Made by a program: the position numbers and the translations under genes | Notes under the pieces: generated by a model | Seen by the model: the letters and a program-made list of their open reading frames with translations, nothing else | Database searches by the model: none | Told to the model about the DNA's origin: nothing | Shown: positions 52,488 through 62,457 of the stretch, piece after piece | Layout of the letters: every line of letters starts with the position of its first letter | Numbering within the stretch: position 1 is the stretch's first letter | Origin: Rhodothermales bacterium | GTDB lineage: Bacteria > Bacteroidota > Rhodothermia > Rhodothermales > Bin80 | DNA: 64,000 bases | NCBI GenBank assembly: GCA_958296045.1 | Contig: CATQHT010000003.1 | Span: forward strand, 2,119,246-2,183,245 | Reading direction: 5' to 3'

Positions 52488-55400
52488 TCAGCCGCGAGTT
52501 CGGAAGCGATCCACCGCTTGATCGAACGGCAGTCCCTCCTCCCAGACCGCGCGGCCGATCTGGAAGCGCGCCTCGCCTTCCCGGATCTCGAGTTCGACCG
52601 CGCCCCGCCGCTTGCGGGCGATGTCGGTGGCTTTCCGCATGGAGTCATAGTCCGACAGCGCCGACTTCAGGCACTCCCCGATGCCGAATACGACACGCAG
52701 TCCTTCTCGAATCGTCTCGGCGGTCGGAGCGTCGTCATTGAGGGGAATCACGCACAGCGCGAAGCCTTCGCCGAGCGAGCAGGCACACTTCGCCTGGGCG
52801 GGCGTCATCTTCACTTGCTCACCCCTCGTGCTCTTCACCTCAATCAGCGTCGTGCTGCGGCTGCTGGAGACTTCGAGGCCCACCTCCTTCTCTTCCTCGA
52901 CGAAGTCGCTCTCAACCTCGAAGTCGGACCCGATCCCAGTGCGCCGCACGGTTAGTCCACAGCCTTCCAGCTCCTTTCGCAGAAGCTTCTCGACCGCTTC
53001 CCCGATCTGATGGTTCCTCCAGATTCTCGCCCGGCGGATCTTCTGCTCTTCGATCGAGTCGATGATCTCTGGGTGCTCACGGATCTCGGTCGCCAGTTCG
53101 CGAACCCGGTCGATGTCGCCAGCCACCGAGGCAATGTCCTGCATCGATGCAATCAGCGCCAGCCGCTCGTCCTCGTCGCTGGCGACGACGCGGAGCGCGA
53201 GGTCCGCACGGCTGATCGCCAGGGCGACCAAGAGGTTCTCTCCCCGGTCCCCAGACAGGGCCTCCGAGACTTCTGGCGAGTCCACGAGGAGCGCCGCCAA
53301 CGACTCCGCCGATGCCGTGGTTCCGCGGCGCCCGCTGGCGTCGAGCGGCACCCACCGCCGGTGGCGTAGCGGCGCGAGCCATGCGGCCCGGTAGGTCGTG
53401 TGGGTGTTCCCACACTCGCACTCGACCTCGCGCATCTCAAAGGCGCGCTCGTCCGCCTCGGCCGCGAATTCGATCATGAACCGGACGAATTCCGTGGCGC
53501 GCTTCCTGCTCTTACGGGCCGTGTCGATGAGGCCCTTGGCTTCGATGAGGCAGGCGATATCGGACATCTCCAACTCTTGCGTCGACTTGTGAGACCTGGC
53601 GGGAGTCTCCTCCGTGTCCGGGAGCGGCTCATCCGGTAGAAACGCCTCCACCACGCGCTGCGTCTCGATCAGCGGGGACCCGCTCACATAGCCGCTCGCG
53701 GCTAGAGGCAGCCCCACCTCGGGATCGCCATCGGCGAAGGCTTCCGCCAAGACCCTGCGTCTCGGGAACAGGAAACCGAACTGCTGCGCGCACTCTGGCC
53801 AAGTCGCCTCCGGTGCCAATGGCCGTCGAGACGCCTCGCGTCCCCGTTCGAGAAGCAGCACGGCGACTCCTTCTTCAGACCGTTCGGATGTCGGCGCTGG
53901 ATACCCATCCAAGCGCTCGACGTAGTCTGGACGATCAGCGATCCAGCGGAACAGCCTGACTGCCCAGGGTACGAGCCGTGGCTCGATCACCTCGTCCCGG
54001 CTTTCCTCCTTAACGCGCGTCAAGATCCGGTCGAGCATTTCGGGCTCCCGCACGGACACGAGAAGCTCCGCCAGTCCTTCGATCTTCTCTGCGTCTTGGT
54101 CGAGTAGCTCGTCGCGGATCTCCAACCCGAACGCCTCAGCGATGTCTTTGAGTTCTTCGGAGATTCCCTCGTCCCGCCGAATATGAGGGCGCTGACGCAG
54201 CCCGCCGCTCTGGGTCGGTAGCAGTCTGTGCTCGTCGAGGAGTCCGGTTTCGCCGGCATCCAGTGCGAGTTCGAGCAGCGACACGAGCCAGGACTGGCCT
54301 GCGCCACTGGCCAGTCGCTCCTCCAGTCCATCCACGCTCCTCGTGCTGGCGACGAGACGGGCGACCTTTGTGATCGTGAGCGCCTCATCCATTTCTTTGC
54401 GCGACTTGCCCAAGAGTGTCTTCCATCCAGAGAGGTTCCGTGACCAGTCGGCTAAGTCGTCGAGGCAGGGCAATCTCGCCTGTGCCCCTTTCCACGACGA
54501 CATGAGCGTCCAGAGCCGCTTGCCGTGGGCCGGGGCGTCAGTCGTCGGCAGCCACGCTGCCTGCGGCTTGATCCATTCCCCTCCGGGGGTCCGCATTAGC
54601 GGAGTCTCGCGAGCCTTGCGCACCAATTCGGTCAGCAGCGGACGGAACCAACGGGCGCTGCTTGCCCAGTCAGGTAGCCGTCCGATGTCGAAGGCGAGCA
54701 TTCGCTCGGCACCGGTCCACTTGTTCTGGGCGCACCGTTCGAAGAGTTGCTCCTGATGCCGCACTGCGTCCTCCAAGAGCCGCTTGTTTTCCTGTGCGCC
54801 TTCCGAGTCCCCGGCCACGATGCCGTCGCGGTCCTCGCGAGGCTTGAACCGTCGGCTGTTGACCGTGGCCGGGAGCCCCAGCCGCTCCGTGCCAACGAGT
54901 GGGAACAGGACGAAGAGCTTCGCCGCCGTCTCCTGCGCCGGGTCAACCTCAAGTCCAGACTCGGCGGGACGCAGTTGTAGCGCCGCGCAGCAGTCGCTTT
55001 CCGCTCCTGCGACTGCGACGAAATGCGACAGCTCCCTGCCCTCCCCCACGTACCGAATCGTTCGGATGCTGCCTTCTTCCTGGTTGTCCCGTTGGAGCTT
55101 CCACTCAGCGTCGGAGGTCTCGACCTGGATCTCCGTGATTTCCAGACAGAACGCCAATACCAGCGGTCCACTCCTGCGAAGCTCCTTCAGCCCCGCATCG
55201 ACTAGCTTGCGCGCCGCCGGTTCCGCGATATTGTACGCGAACGAGGTGGTTACGTCCGGTATCGGTCGAGCATTCTCAACTGACTGTTCGAACGCAGCCC
55301 ACGACCGGTCCATTGCCTTGCGCAGCTCTTCGGCGGTCCCGCCCGTGCGGTCCAGCACGAAGTCGAATCCGCGCGAGTCCTCAAGCCGTCCGGCGACGCG

Positions 55401-55742
55401 TACGACCTTGGAGAGGAGGTGCGTGGCCAGGAATCCCGAACCGAACTGGCCGATGTCCTTGAGATCGACCTTCGTCGAGCCGTGATAGACCAGGTGTGCT
55501 ATCTCCGTGGACTCAAACGGCTTGCCGTCGTGTTCGAATCGGAACTCGGTGTCCGAGACGTGTGCCCGGATCCGGACACCTCGTCGGCACGCCGCGTCGC
55601 GGGCGTTCTGAATCAATTCCCAGATCCAGCGCGCGCCGAGCACACTGCGGTTGTCCTTGATGCGGTCAAGGTGCTTGAAGACAGCCTGCGCCGTATTCTC
55701 TGCGAGGACCTTGTCCCTGGCATTCCTAAGTTTTTCGGTCAT
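52488..55742 (-). CDS. Large GHKL-ATPase protein with a C-terminal PD-(D/E)xK nuclease-like domain
   Basis: 1084 aa. The N-terminal Hsp90/sacsin-type ATPase has N box WELIQNARDA (41-50), FEHDGKPF (69-76) and GQFGSGF (98-104). A long middle part has no recognised motif except CECGNTHTTY. Near 945-975 is a DUF3883/NOV-like nuclease pattern: GSDFEVESDF, EVSSSRSTTLIEVKSTRG (Asp...Glu-x-Lys). Similar ATPase/nuclease fusions occur in phage-defence islands, so defence is a fair inference. The ATG at 55742 is only 10 nt from the junction with the interrupted IS, so its own promoter has been lost or never came along. The strand is opposite to the host IS. Confidence 0.75.
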   Translation of the reverse strand: MTEKLRNARDKVLAENTAQAVFKHLDRIKDNRSVLGARWIWELIQNARDAACRRGVRIRAHVSDTEFRFEHDGKPFESTEIAHLVYHGSTKVDLKDIGQFGSGFLATHLLSKVVRVAGRLEDSRGFDFVLDRTGGTAEELRKAMDRSWAAFEQSVENARPIPDVTTSFAYNIAEPAARKLVDAGLKELRRSGPLVLAFCLEITEIQVETSDAEWKLQRDNQEEGSIRTIRYVGEGRELSHFVAVAGAESDCCAALQLRPAESGLEVDPAQETAAKLFVLFPLVGTERLGLPATVNSRRFKPREDRDGIVAGDSEGAQENKRLLEDAVRHQEQLFERCAQNKWTGAERMLAFDIGRLPDWASSARWFRPLLTELVRKARETPLMRTPGGEWIKPQAAWLPTTDAPAHGKRLWTLMSSWKGAQARLPCLDDLADWSRNLSGWKTLLGKSRKEMDEALTITKVARLVASTRSVDGLEERLASGAGQSWLVSLLELALDAGETGLLDEHRLLPTQSGGLRQRPHIRRDEGISEELKDIAEAFGLEIRDELLDQDAEKIEGLAELLVSVREPEMLDRILTRVKEESRDEVIEPRLVPWAVRLFRWIADRPDYVERLDGYPAPTSERSEEGVAVLLLERGREASRRPLAPEATWPECAQQFGFLFPRRRVLAEAFADGDPEVGLPLAASGYVSGSPLIETQRVVEAFLPDEPLPDTEETPARSHKSTQELEMSDIACLIEAKGLIDTARKSRKRATEFVRFMIEFAAEADERAFEMREVECECGNTHTTYRAAWLAPLRHRRWVPLDASGRRGTTASAESLAALLVDSPEVSEALSGDRGENLLVALAISRADLALRVVASDEDERLALIASMQDIASVAGDIDRVRELATEIREHPEIIDSIEEQKIRRARIWRNHQIGEAVEKLLRKELEGCGLTVRRTGIGSDFEVESDFVEEEKEVGLEVSSSRSTTLIEVKSTRGEQVKMTPAQAKCACSLGEGFALCVIPLNDDAPTAETIREGLRVVFGIGECLKSALSDYDSMRKATDIARKRRGAVELEIREGEARFQIGRAVWEEGLPFDQAVDRFRTRG

Positions 55743-55751
55743 CTGCGAGTC

Positions 55752-56010
55752 TTTGTGTCAAACCCAAGTCGCATCGCACGCTGTTCGACTTTTTACACGA
55801 GCGCTGTATCCAGAGCAACAAATGGATATGGGTGTAGAACAAGAAAACACGTCGCTACGAAGAGCACTGCTATCGCTGGATGACCGATCTGCCGATTCGG
55901 AACACGGACGATGCCGTACGCGGCACATAGGTGGAAAAGAGCGTGCGCGTACGCCAAAAGCAGGGCACATACAAGCAGACCTTCTACACGACACTTTTCA
56001 CCAGCTTGAC
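55752..56010 (+). pseudogene. IS4-like transposase copy 2, block 2 (middle)
   Basis: Encodes, with frameshifts, the part VKPKSHRTLF to TTLFTSL of copy 1. It ends in TTGAC (56006-56010), which is repeated at the far side of the IS1380-type element. Confidence 0.85.
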
Positions 56011-56817
56011 CCCGCATAATTCACGTCTGAAATTTGCATAAAACAGCAGCAAAGCATTGCATGGATACTTTGTTACAATACATATAACCCTGAGTGCGTC
56101 AAATTTCAACTAGAAGGGCGTTTATACGGTCCCTTTCAGCGAATAAAGAGGCTTTTGCCTATTGATTTGCAGCGGGTGGTCCCAAAACAAGAGTTTGGCG
56201 TGCTTCTGCTCGCCCACTTAATTGCATTTAGGCCATAGTATAAACATAGTTTATACGTGTTTTGGGGCAGTTGGCGGGATAGTACGCATTCACCCGGTGG
56301 GTGAACGAGACGTGGCCCATTTTGGGCCCTTTTGCCCGTCCTAGCAGGTATCCACTTTCCGGGCAAAGCCGGGGATGTCTGCGCCTGGGCGAGCTTGAGA
56401 GGGGCACCAAGAGGCAGGCGGATCGGTCTGCTAGACGGCGGACATGGTCATGGCCGATTCGGCATTGCGAGTGCGGCCTGCATCGGTCGCATGCACGGCA
56501 CTGGGTGCAGGATGGTTATGGGCTGTTTGCGGCGAGCCGGGAGCACCGTGCCAGGGTTATGGGTCCTGGCGACGATGGCCGAAGGGCTGCGGACCGTGGC
56601 ACGCGAAGCGGCATTACGCACGATGTGACTCTCATACTTGACTTTGACAAAACTTATGGTTACCTTTGGACTGCCTCATTGTTGCAGCGTATAGGACGGT
56701 ACAGCAGCCATGAGGCAGGGGGTCCCCTTACCGCTGGGCGGGCTTGCGCACACCAGCACGAGCGCGTCACGGTGCCAGAAGGACCGCTACACGTACCATC
56801 CATGATCCAGTGAGCCC

Positions 56818-58530
56818 ATGTCCGCATCCAACACGTTGAAAACGTTCGCGTCGCACAACCGCTCGGTTAAGGTGAGTTTTGATAAGCCCGATCAGTTGAC
56901 GTCCGATGCGGGCGCCTTTATTGGTCGTCGCCTGCTGGACTTGACGGGCTTGATTGCGATGCTGATGGAGGGCTTGAAGGACTCCCGCGACAAGCGCCGT
57001 GTCCGGCACTCGCTGCCTGAGCTGCTGCAGCAGGTGCTGCTGTCGTTCATGCAGGGATGGGATCGTCTGCGCTCAGCGGAAGCCTTAAAGAACGACCCCG
57101 CCTTCCGCGTGGCCTGCCGTAACCAGCGAGGCGCAAAGGTGCTAGAGGCCAAACACCGCTTAGCTTCGCAGCCGACGCTGTCACGCACTATTGACCAGCT
57201 CAGCGAAGAGCCCAAGCTCCAGCATCTGTCCGACACGGTCACCCGGCTGGGAATGGAGACGATATACACCCGCAACGGAGGCAAGCGCGTGCCGGAGCTG
57301 GTCATCGACGTGGATAGCTATCCCGTAGAAGTGTACGGGAAGCAGGAAGGCAGCGAATATAATGCGCACTATAGGCACAGGATATATTTGCCTATGGTGG
57401 CCACATGCGGGCCCACGGGGGATGTGCTGGGAGCAGAACTGCGTCCTGGCGCTATGAATGACGCAAGAGATAGCCATAAATTCATCCACAAGATTGCGAA
57501 AGCAGGGCAAAAGCACGTCGCCGAACGGATTATCGTGCGTGCCGACGCGGGCTTCAACAGCCCCATCACGTACGAGCGCCTCGAAGACGATGGCATCGAC
57601 TACGTCATGCGCCTGAAAAAAAACAAGAAACTGAAAACGTTGATGGAGAAGACCGTGGCCAAATACGGCGGATCACCTACGCACTGCATAGAGCTGACCT
57701 ATAAAGCGGAGTCTTGGAACGAGGCCCGGCGCGTGGTGATGGCGCCCAAGACGAACTCCAAGGCCGAGCCGGAATACTACTTTCTGCTCACGTCCTTGTC
57801 AGAGAAAGAGTGCAATGCCCAGAGCTTGGCTAACTTCTACCGGATGCGAGGCAAAGCGGAAGCACACCACGCAGAGATCAAATACGCTTCCTGTCAGCTG
57901 TCCTCGGCGGCGCGCCCCAACATGTTCGAGAAAGTGGTCAAGCAATCACTCGGAGACGAGAGCGATAGTAAGACCCAAGATGAGAGCGATAGTAAGACCC
58001 AAGATGAGAGCGATAGCAAGACCCAAGATGAGAGCGATAGCAAGACCCAAGACGAGAGCGACAACAAGACCCAAGACGAGAAGGCTACCAAGACGGTGCG
58101 CCCTCAGAATGCGGTACGCTTGCTACTGAATGTGATGGCCTATCAACTGATCCACATCGGGCGCTGCCAAATGATCGCCCCCGACTACTTGGCTCCCAGA
58201 AACTGGCCCCTGGGACTACCGACCGCCACAGAACCCCCACCAACAGACGTTGGTCCGCCGGCAGAGCCAAGTAGCAACGGCACCGCCGAAGCAAACACCG
58301 AGAAGCACGACAAGCAGATGAAGCCTGAGCCCGTACACGCGCCGCTCATGCATGTGCGCAGATTCAGGGAGAACGTGCTCAAGGTAGGGGGACGCCTGAC
58401 CAGACATGCACGGCGGCTGCACTTCTATCTCGCCGAGTCCGCAAAGAAGCTGTGGGAGACCTTCTGGGAAAACACATGGAAGCTGCGCTGGCAGACCCTG
58501 TGCTGGCCGAGTCTGCCTAAACGGTGCTAA
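56818..58530 (+). CDS. IS1380-family transposase with an internal 8-residue tandem repeat
   Basis: 570 aa, uninterrupted. DDE blocks: VIDVDSYPVEVYG (first Asp, about 165), IIVRADAGFNSPITYERL (second Asp, about 242), and YRMRGKAEAHHAEIKY (Glu, about 348). Between the catalytic core and the C-terminal part NAVRLLLNVMAYQLIH sit five copies of DESDSKTQ (381-420), an acidic insert I do not know from this family. The C-terminus is extended by about 90 residues past the usual end. ATG 56818. Potentially active, since both ends and the target duplication are intact. Confidence 0.88.
   Translation: MSASNTLKTFASHNRSVKVSFDKPDQLTSDAGAFIGRRLLDLTGLIAMLMEGLKDSRDKRRVRHSLPELLQQVLLSFMQGWDRLRSAEALKNDPAFRVACRNQRGAKVLEAKHRLASQPTLSRTIDQLSEEPKLQHLSDTVTRLGMETIYTRNGGKRVPELVIDVDSYPVEVYGKQEGSEYNAHYRHRIYLPMVATCGPTGDVLGAELRPGAMNDARDSHKFIHKIAKAGQKHVAERIIVRADAGFNSPITYERLEDDGIDYVMRLKKNKKLKTLMEKTVAKYGGSPTHCIELTYKAESWNEARRVVMAPKTNSKAEPEYYFLLTSLSEKECNAQSLANFYRMRGKAEAHHAEIKYASCQLSSAARPNMFEKVVKQSLGDESDSKTQDESDSKTQDESDSKTQDESDSKTQDESDNKTQDEKATKTVRPQNAVRLLLNVMAYQLIHIGRCQMIAPDYLAPRNWPLGLPTATEPPPTDVGPPAEPSSNGTAEANTEKHDKQMKPEPVHAPLMHVRRFRENVLKVGGRLTRHARRLHFYLAESAKKLWETFWENTWKLRWQTLCWPSLPKRC
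57958..58077 (+). repeat. 24-bp tandem repeat, 5 units, in the transposase gene
   Basis: Unit GAGAGCGATAGTAAGACCCA plus AGAT, five consecutive copies with few silent changes and one Ser-to-Asn change. It encodes (DESDSKTQ)n-type acidic repeats. The length is a multiple of three, so copy-number changes keep the frame. Confidence 0.9.
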
Positions 58531-58784
58531 GAGGCCACCACCCGGCTTCCTGACCACGTTAACGCACCTCCCCAAGGGCGACCAACCAGAGCCCAGCGCC
58601 AAGCTACGCCCGCACGACATTAATTCGCCCCGCTGAGCGGCAAAAAGACACCCTGAGCGCGCCGCAAACCCGCGAAATCGCTCTCTCGCTCCACGACTAG
58701 GCCCCATCAACGGGTCATACCCCTGCCTGTCTGGCATTCCCCCTCAACGGCCGCCCACGAATTCCAACTAGTGAATAGTGTGGG

Positions 58785-59156
58785 TTGACGGTAACGAAGC
58801 ACAATATGTAGGAGGTTGCTCGTTGTGGGCGGGCGCGTTGGGAGATCGAGAACGAATGTTTAAACTGTATCGCACGACTCGGACAGAACTTCAAACACAG
58901 CTTCGGGCATGGCAGCAATGGGCTGGCAAACCTGTTAGCCACCCTCAACCTGATGGCATTTGCCCTGCATGCGACGCTCGACCAAGTAAAAGGGTTGTGG
59001 AAGCAATGCCGAGCATCCTACCAGGTGCGGCGCGATTTCTTTGAGGAATTGCGTGTGCTTACGAGAAGATACTGTTTTCCCGACTGGCGAAGTTTCTGGG
59101 AAAGCATGTTGTACTGTCGTCCGCCGCCGCTGGCGCCTTCTGCTGCCAGAATCTGA
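58785..59156 (+). pseudogene. IS4-like transposase copy 2, block 3 (C-terminal)
   Basis: It continues at TTGACGGTAACGAAG, the exact place block 2 stopped. Encodes RARWEIENECLNCIARLGQNFKHSFGHG (Glu block), then in frame LMAFALHATLDQVKGLWKQC, the C-terminal helix of such transposases. 59157-59341 is the non-coding IS tail. Confidence 0.8.
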
Positions 59157-59360
59157 ACGACGGTATGATATAAACAGGATAACCCGGAATTCCAGAAGCC
59201 TGGAAGACCGTCGTATGTCTCGGGCGGATTGGTGGCGCCCAAATGTAGCTTCTCATTACCCGTTTCAGTCCACCAACCGCCTCCCTCACAGCCCACGTGC
59301 GCGTAGCCTACCGCAAGACAAGATCCGTGCCCCCACCAAGCGCTCCAAATTTGGAATCGC

Positions 59361-59857
59361 TGGCTCTCTACGGGACGGTTACGCGGATCCGGCCAACAGC
59401 AGGTGGTCATCATACGACTTCTTCTCCTGACGGGGTGTCGTAAGAGCGAACTGGTGCGACTACAGTGGGAGGAGGTCGATGGGGATGTGCTGCACTTGGC
59501 TGACGCTAAGACCGGCCCACGGGCGGTATTCGTAAGCAAGGCGGCCCGCGCCTGGATCGCCCAGCAACTTCGAACCGGCAGCCCCTACGTCTGCCCCTCG
59601 CTGAAAGACGGATCGCGGCCACGTTCCAGCGAATTGTCTGCGTGGCAGAAAGTGCGGCGGAAGGTGGGAATAAAAGATGTGCGGCTTCATGACCTGCGCC
59701 ACACCTTCGCGAGTCATGCGGTCATGCAGAGTATTCCTCTTCCGGTAGTATCCCGGCTCCTGGGACACAGCCGGGAGCGCATGTTGGTGACCGTGAGACG
59801 GCGGCAGCAGAGCGGATTGGCGGCAAAATCGCGGACCTTCTGGACAGAGTGTGTTGA
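59361..59857 (+). pseudogene. Tyrosine recombinase missing its catalytic Tyr
   Basis: It enters from the IS boundary, so the N-terminus is gone. LLLTGCRKSELVRLQWEEVD carries the first catalytic Arg, LHDLRHTFASHAV the His-x-x-Arg, LLGHSRERM the His. A small deletion then joins RERM to GDRETAAAERIGGKIADLLDRVC in another frame, removing the expected LRYAHV with the nucleophilic Tyr. Probably the integrase of the downstream island. Confidence 0.8.
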
Positions 59858-59999
59858 TTCCACTTGCGTAACAGTCCGAAGGTGGGCCTGCTCGGTGCGC
59901 CTATCCCCACTGCCAACTGGACGGAACCAGAGGTGGCTGACCTAGTTCCGGGTTTGGGTGTGTTTGCCCAAGATTTGGAGATTGATTGACCTATTGTTC

Positions 60000-61589
60000 A
60001 TGCGCGACTTCAATACTGCTGGTCCCGTGCGGCCGGAAGATCACTACTGTGTACCGCCGCTGAACCGCGTGAACTTGAGTGAAGTGCTGTCCCTAGTGCG
60101 GAGAAAGCGTTACTTCGTACTCTACGCACCCCGTCAGACCGGCAAGACCTCCGCTCTGCTGGCGCTACGGGACCTACTCAATGGCGGGAGCGTGGGCGAC
60201 TACCGCTGCGGCTACATCAACGTTGAAATCGCGCAGACCGCGCGCGAAAACATAGGACAGGCGATGGGGGCGATCGCCTCCGAGATTGCCCGAGAGGCTC
60301 GGAACACGCTCAGAGATGTGGCGACGGCACGATTGGCGGACCGGATTGACACGTCCATTCGTCCCAACGCGGCGTTGGGAACGTTGCTAGACATCTGGGC
60401 GCGGGCTGATTCTTCGCCGCTAGTTCTGCTGATCGACGAGATCGACGCCATGGTGGGCGACTCCCTGGTATCTGTGCTGCGGCAGTTGAGGGCGGGCTAC
60501 GTCCACCGCCCCTCCGGGTTTCCGCAGAGCGTAGTTCTATGCGGGGTACGTAACGTGCGCGACTACCGCATTCACGCGAGCTCCGAGAAGGAGGTGATTA
60601 CGGGGGGAAGCGCCTTCAACATCAAGGCTAAGTCAATACGCCTAGGAAACTTCACCCGAGCAGAGGTGGAGGAACTGCTGGGCCAGCATACGGCCGCCAC
60701 TGGTCAGGCATTCGAACCGGAGGCGGTGGCAACAGTGTGGGGGCAGACCCGGGGACAGCCTTGGCTGGTCAATGCGCTCGCCCAAGAGGTGTGCTTCTTG
60801 GCCGGGGCCGTCCGTGAGCGCGGGGCAGCGATTTCCAAACGCAACGTGTTTGAGGCTCGCGAGGCGCTCATCGTGCGCCGCGAGACCCACCTGGACCAGT
60901 TAGCCGACAAGTTGCGCGAGCCTCGGGTGAGACGAGTGGTCGAGCCCTTGCTGAGCGGAGGTGAGGGAATGCATTCCACGTTCGATGCCGAGTATGTGCG
61001 CGACCTCGGGCTGGTGGCGCCGAAGCCGCCGCTGCGCATCGCTAACCCCATCTATGGTGAAGTACTGCCCCGTGTGCTCACGTCAGTCCTTGAGGACGAG
61101 ATGCCAGAGCAGCGCATGGCATGGTACGTAGCAGCGGACGGTAGCCTCGAACTCGATAAGCTGCTCACGGCGTTTCAAGATTGCTTTCGGCAGAATTCGG
61201 AGCACTGGATCGAGCGGGCGCAGTACACGGAGGCGGGTCCGCAGCTGGTGCTGCAGGCGTTCCTGCACCGGGTAGTCAATGGCCGCGGCCGGATCGAGCG
61301 GGAGTATGCGCTGGGGCGTCGCCGGGTCGACCTGCTGATCATCTGGCCCAGCGAAGGCGACACCGAGGGCCGGTTTGTGGTCGAGTGCACGTTGGTTCGC
61401 GAGGGCCGCTCCTGGGAGCGAACCGTCGAGAAGGGGCTCAAGCAAACGGCGGCGTACATGGACATCAGCCATGCGAGCGCCGGGCATCTGGTTGTCTTCG
61501 ACATGCGCAAGGGGAGAAGTTGGGCCGACAGGGTGTACCGGGAGCGGCGCGCTTGGAAAGGAACTCCCATCACCGTGTGGGGCGCGTGA
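60000..61589 (+). CDS. AAA-like ATPase with C-terminal nuclease-like domain
   Basis: 529 aa from ATG 60000; the in-frame start at 59958 gives an atypical extension. Walker A APRQTGKT (43-50), Walker [13 protein letters not shown] (about 138-149), and [14 protein letters not shown] in the winged-helix part, as in AAA_35/AAA-ATPase-like proteins. The C-terminus (about 430-500) has the pattern [13 protein letters not shown]...RFVVECTL...[12 protein letters not shown]. This matches PD-(D/E)xK domains found after such ATPases (Asp in VDLL, Glu in VVE), but the expected Lys of ExK is Thr here. Its TGA overlaps the ATG of the DUF1156 gene (TGATG), so the two were one operon. Probable defence-island gene. 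Confidence 0.78.
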   Translation: MRDFNTAGPVRPEDHYCVPPLNRVNLSEVLSLVRRKRYFVLYAPRQTGKTSALLALRDLLNGGSVGDYRCGYINVEIAQTARENIGQAMGAIASEIAREARNTLRDVATARLADRIDTSIRPNAALGTLLDIWARADSSPLVLLIDEIDAMVGDSLVSVLRQLRAGYVHRPSGFPQSVVLCGVRNVRDYRIHASSEKEVITGGSAFNIKAKSIRLGNFTRAEVEELLGQHTAATGQAFEPEAVATVWGQTRGQPWLVNALAQEVCFLAGAVRERGAAISKRNVFEAREALIVRRETHLDQLADKLREPRVRRVVEPLLSGGEGMHSTFDAEYVRDLGLVAPKPPLRIANPIYGEVLPRVLTSVLEDEMPEQRMAWYVAADGSLELDKLLTAFQDCFRQNSEHWIERAQYTEAGPQLVLQAFLHRVVNGRGRIEREYALGRRRVDLLIIWPSEGDTEGRFVVECTLVREGRSWERTVEKGLKQTAAYMDISHASAGHLVVFDMRKGRSWADRVYRERRAWKGTPITVWGA

Positions 61590-62437
61590 TGCGGATGACG
61601 GACCGTGTTCGGGAAGGCGCAGACGGGGCTTCAGTGTGGACGAGCAAGAAGCTCACCGAGGTAGCGTTGCCGCTCGCCGCGATCAATGCGGCGTCGAGGC
61701 GGGAGAAGTCCATCCGTCATGGTCATCCCAGCCCCCTTCATCTCTGGTGGGCACGGAGACCCCCTCGCAACAGCGCGAGCGGTGATCTTCTCGCAAATGG
61801 TAGACGACCCGTCCGCTGATCCAGCGTGGTTTCCTACGACGGAGGCTCAGGAATACGAGCGAACGAGACTATTCCAGCTGGTGGAAAAGCTGGTTCGTTG
61901 AGAAAACACGACAAACGAGTTGCTTGCTGAGGCGCGCCAAGAAATTGTTGGGAGTAGGCGGCGAGCTTGCGTGGATAACATGGAGCATCCTCATGCACTG
62001 GAGTTGTTCAACCCGGATCAGCTGCCCGCCTTTCACGATCCGTTTGCTGGCGGGGGGTACGATTCCGTTGGAGGCGCAGCGTCTCGGCTTGAAGGCGTAC
62101 GCCAGCGACCTCAATCTGGTGGCGGTGCTAATCAACAAGGCGATGATCGAGATGCCGCCGAAGTTTGCTGGTCATGCGCCTAGCCGCCGCAGCCCTCGTT
62201 CCGAGAAGTTATCCAGCCATACTTGTTTGATCGAACCTGAATGGGTGGGCGCCCAGGGTCTGGCGGAGGATGTAAGACATTACGGCCAATGGATGAGGGA
62301 CGAGGCGGAGAAGCGAATCGGGAGCTTGTATCCTAAGATTGCGGTCACGCTGGCCATGGCCGCTGAGCGTCTGGATCTGAGGCCGTACATGGGGCGCGAA
62401 CTCACAGTAATCGTTTGGCTTTGGGTTCGTGTCTCAC
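61589..62437 (+). pseudogene. DUF1156-type DNA methylase, broken and truncated
   Basis: ATG 61589 leads into [20 protein letters not shown] and [15 protein letters not shown], the hallmark start of DUF1156 methylases. A frameshift near 61755 gives [20 protein letters not shown] in another frame. LVR is followed by TGA where the family has Trp (before ENTTNELL). After a further shift comes the SAM-binding-like [28 protein letters not shown], then [27 protein letters not shown]. Homology stops near 62437 at the IS66 remnant, well before the normal end. Confidence 0.8.
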
Positions 62438-62457
62438 GTACAGGCATGGAGGTAAGA

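Larger units (their letters stand above)
56011..58784 (+). mobile_element. IS1380-family insertion sequence, 2.8 kb, with 5-bp target duplication
   Basis: Flanked by direct repeats TTGAC (56006-56010 and 58785-58789), where the uninterrupted copy 1 has a single CTGAC. Imperfect terminal inverted repeats: CCCGCATAATTCACGTCTGA at the left, and CCCACACTATTCACTAGTTG read inward from the right. It encodes one transposase. The 800 bp before the gene (56030-56817) contain no recognised gene, which makes the element unusually long for its family. Confidence 0.8.
50225..59360 (+). mobile_element. IS4-like insertion sequence copy 2, interrupted twice
   Basis: Outer ends: GTGATTCTAAATTTGCATGC at 50225 and, inverted, GCTCCAAATTTGGAATCGC at 59342-59360. 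Its transposase survives in three blocks that abut in homology: 50370-51102, 55752-56010 and 58785-59156. Comparison with copy 1 (21377-22501) shows that block 1 ends where block 2 begins and block 2 ends where block 3 begins. The two insertions are 51103-55751 (island piece) and 56011-58784 (IS1380-type). Confidence 0.8.

Noticed and set aside
56301-56813. 170-codon open frame before the IS1380 transposase
   Set aside because: Arg- and Gly-rich composition without a recognisable domain or start context; treated as non-coding leader.
57958-58077. CRISPR array
   Set aside because: The 24-bp units are directly adjacent without spacers and lie in frame in a transposase gene.
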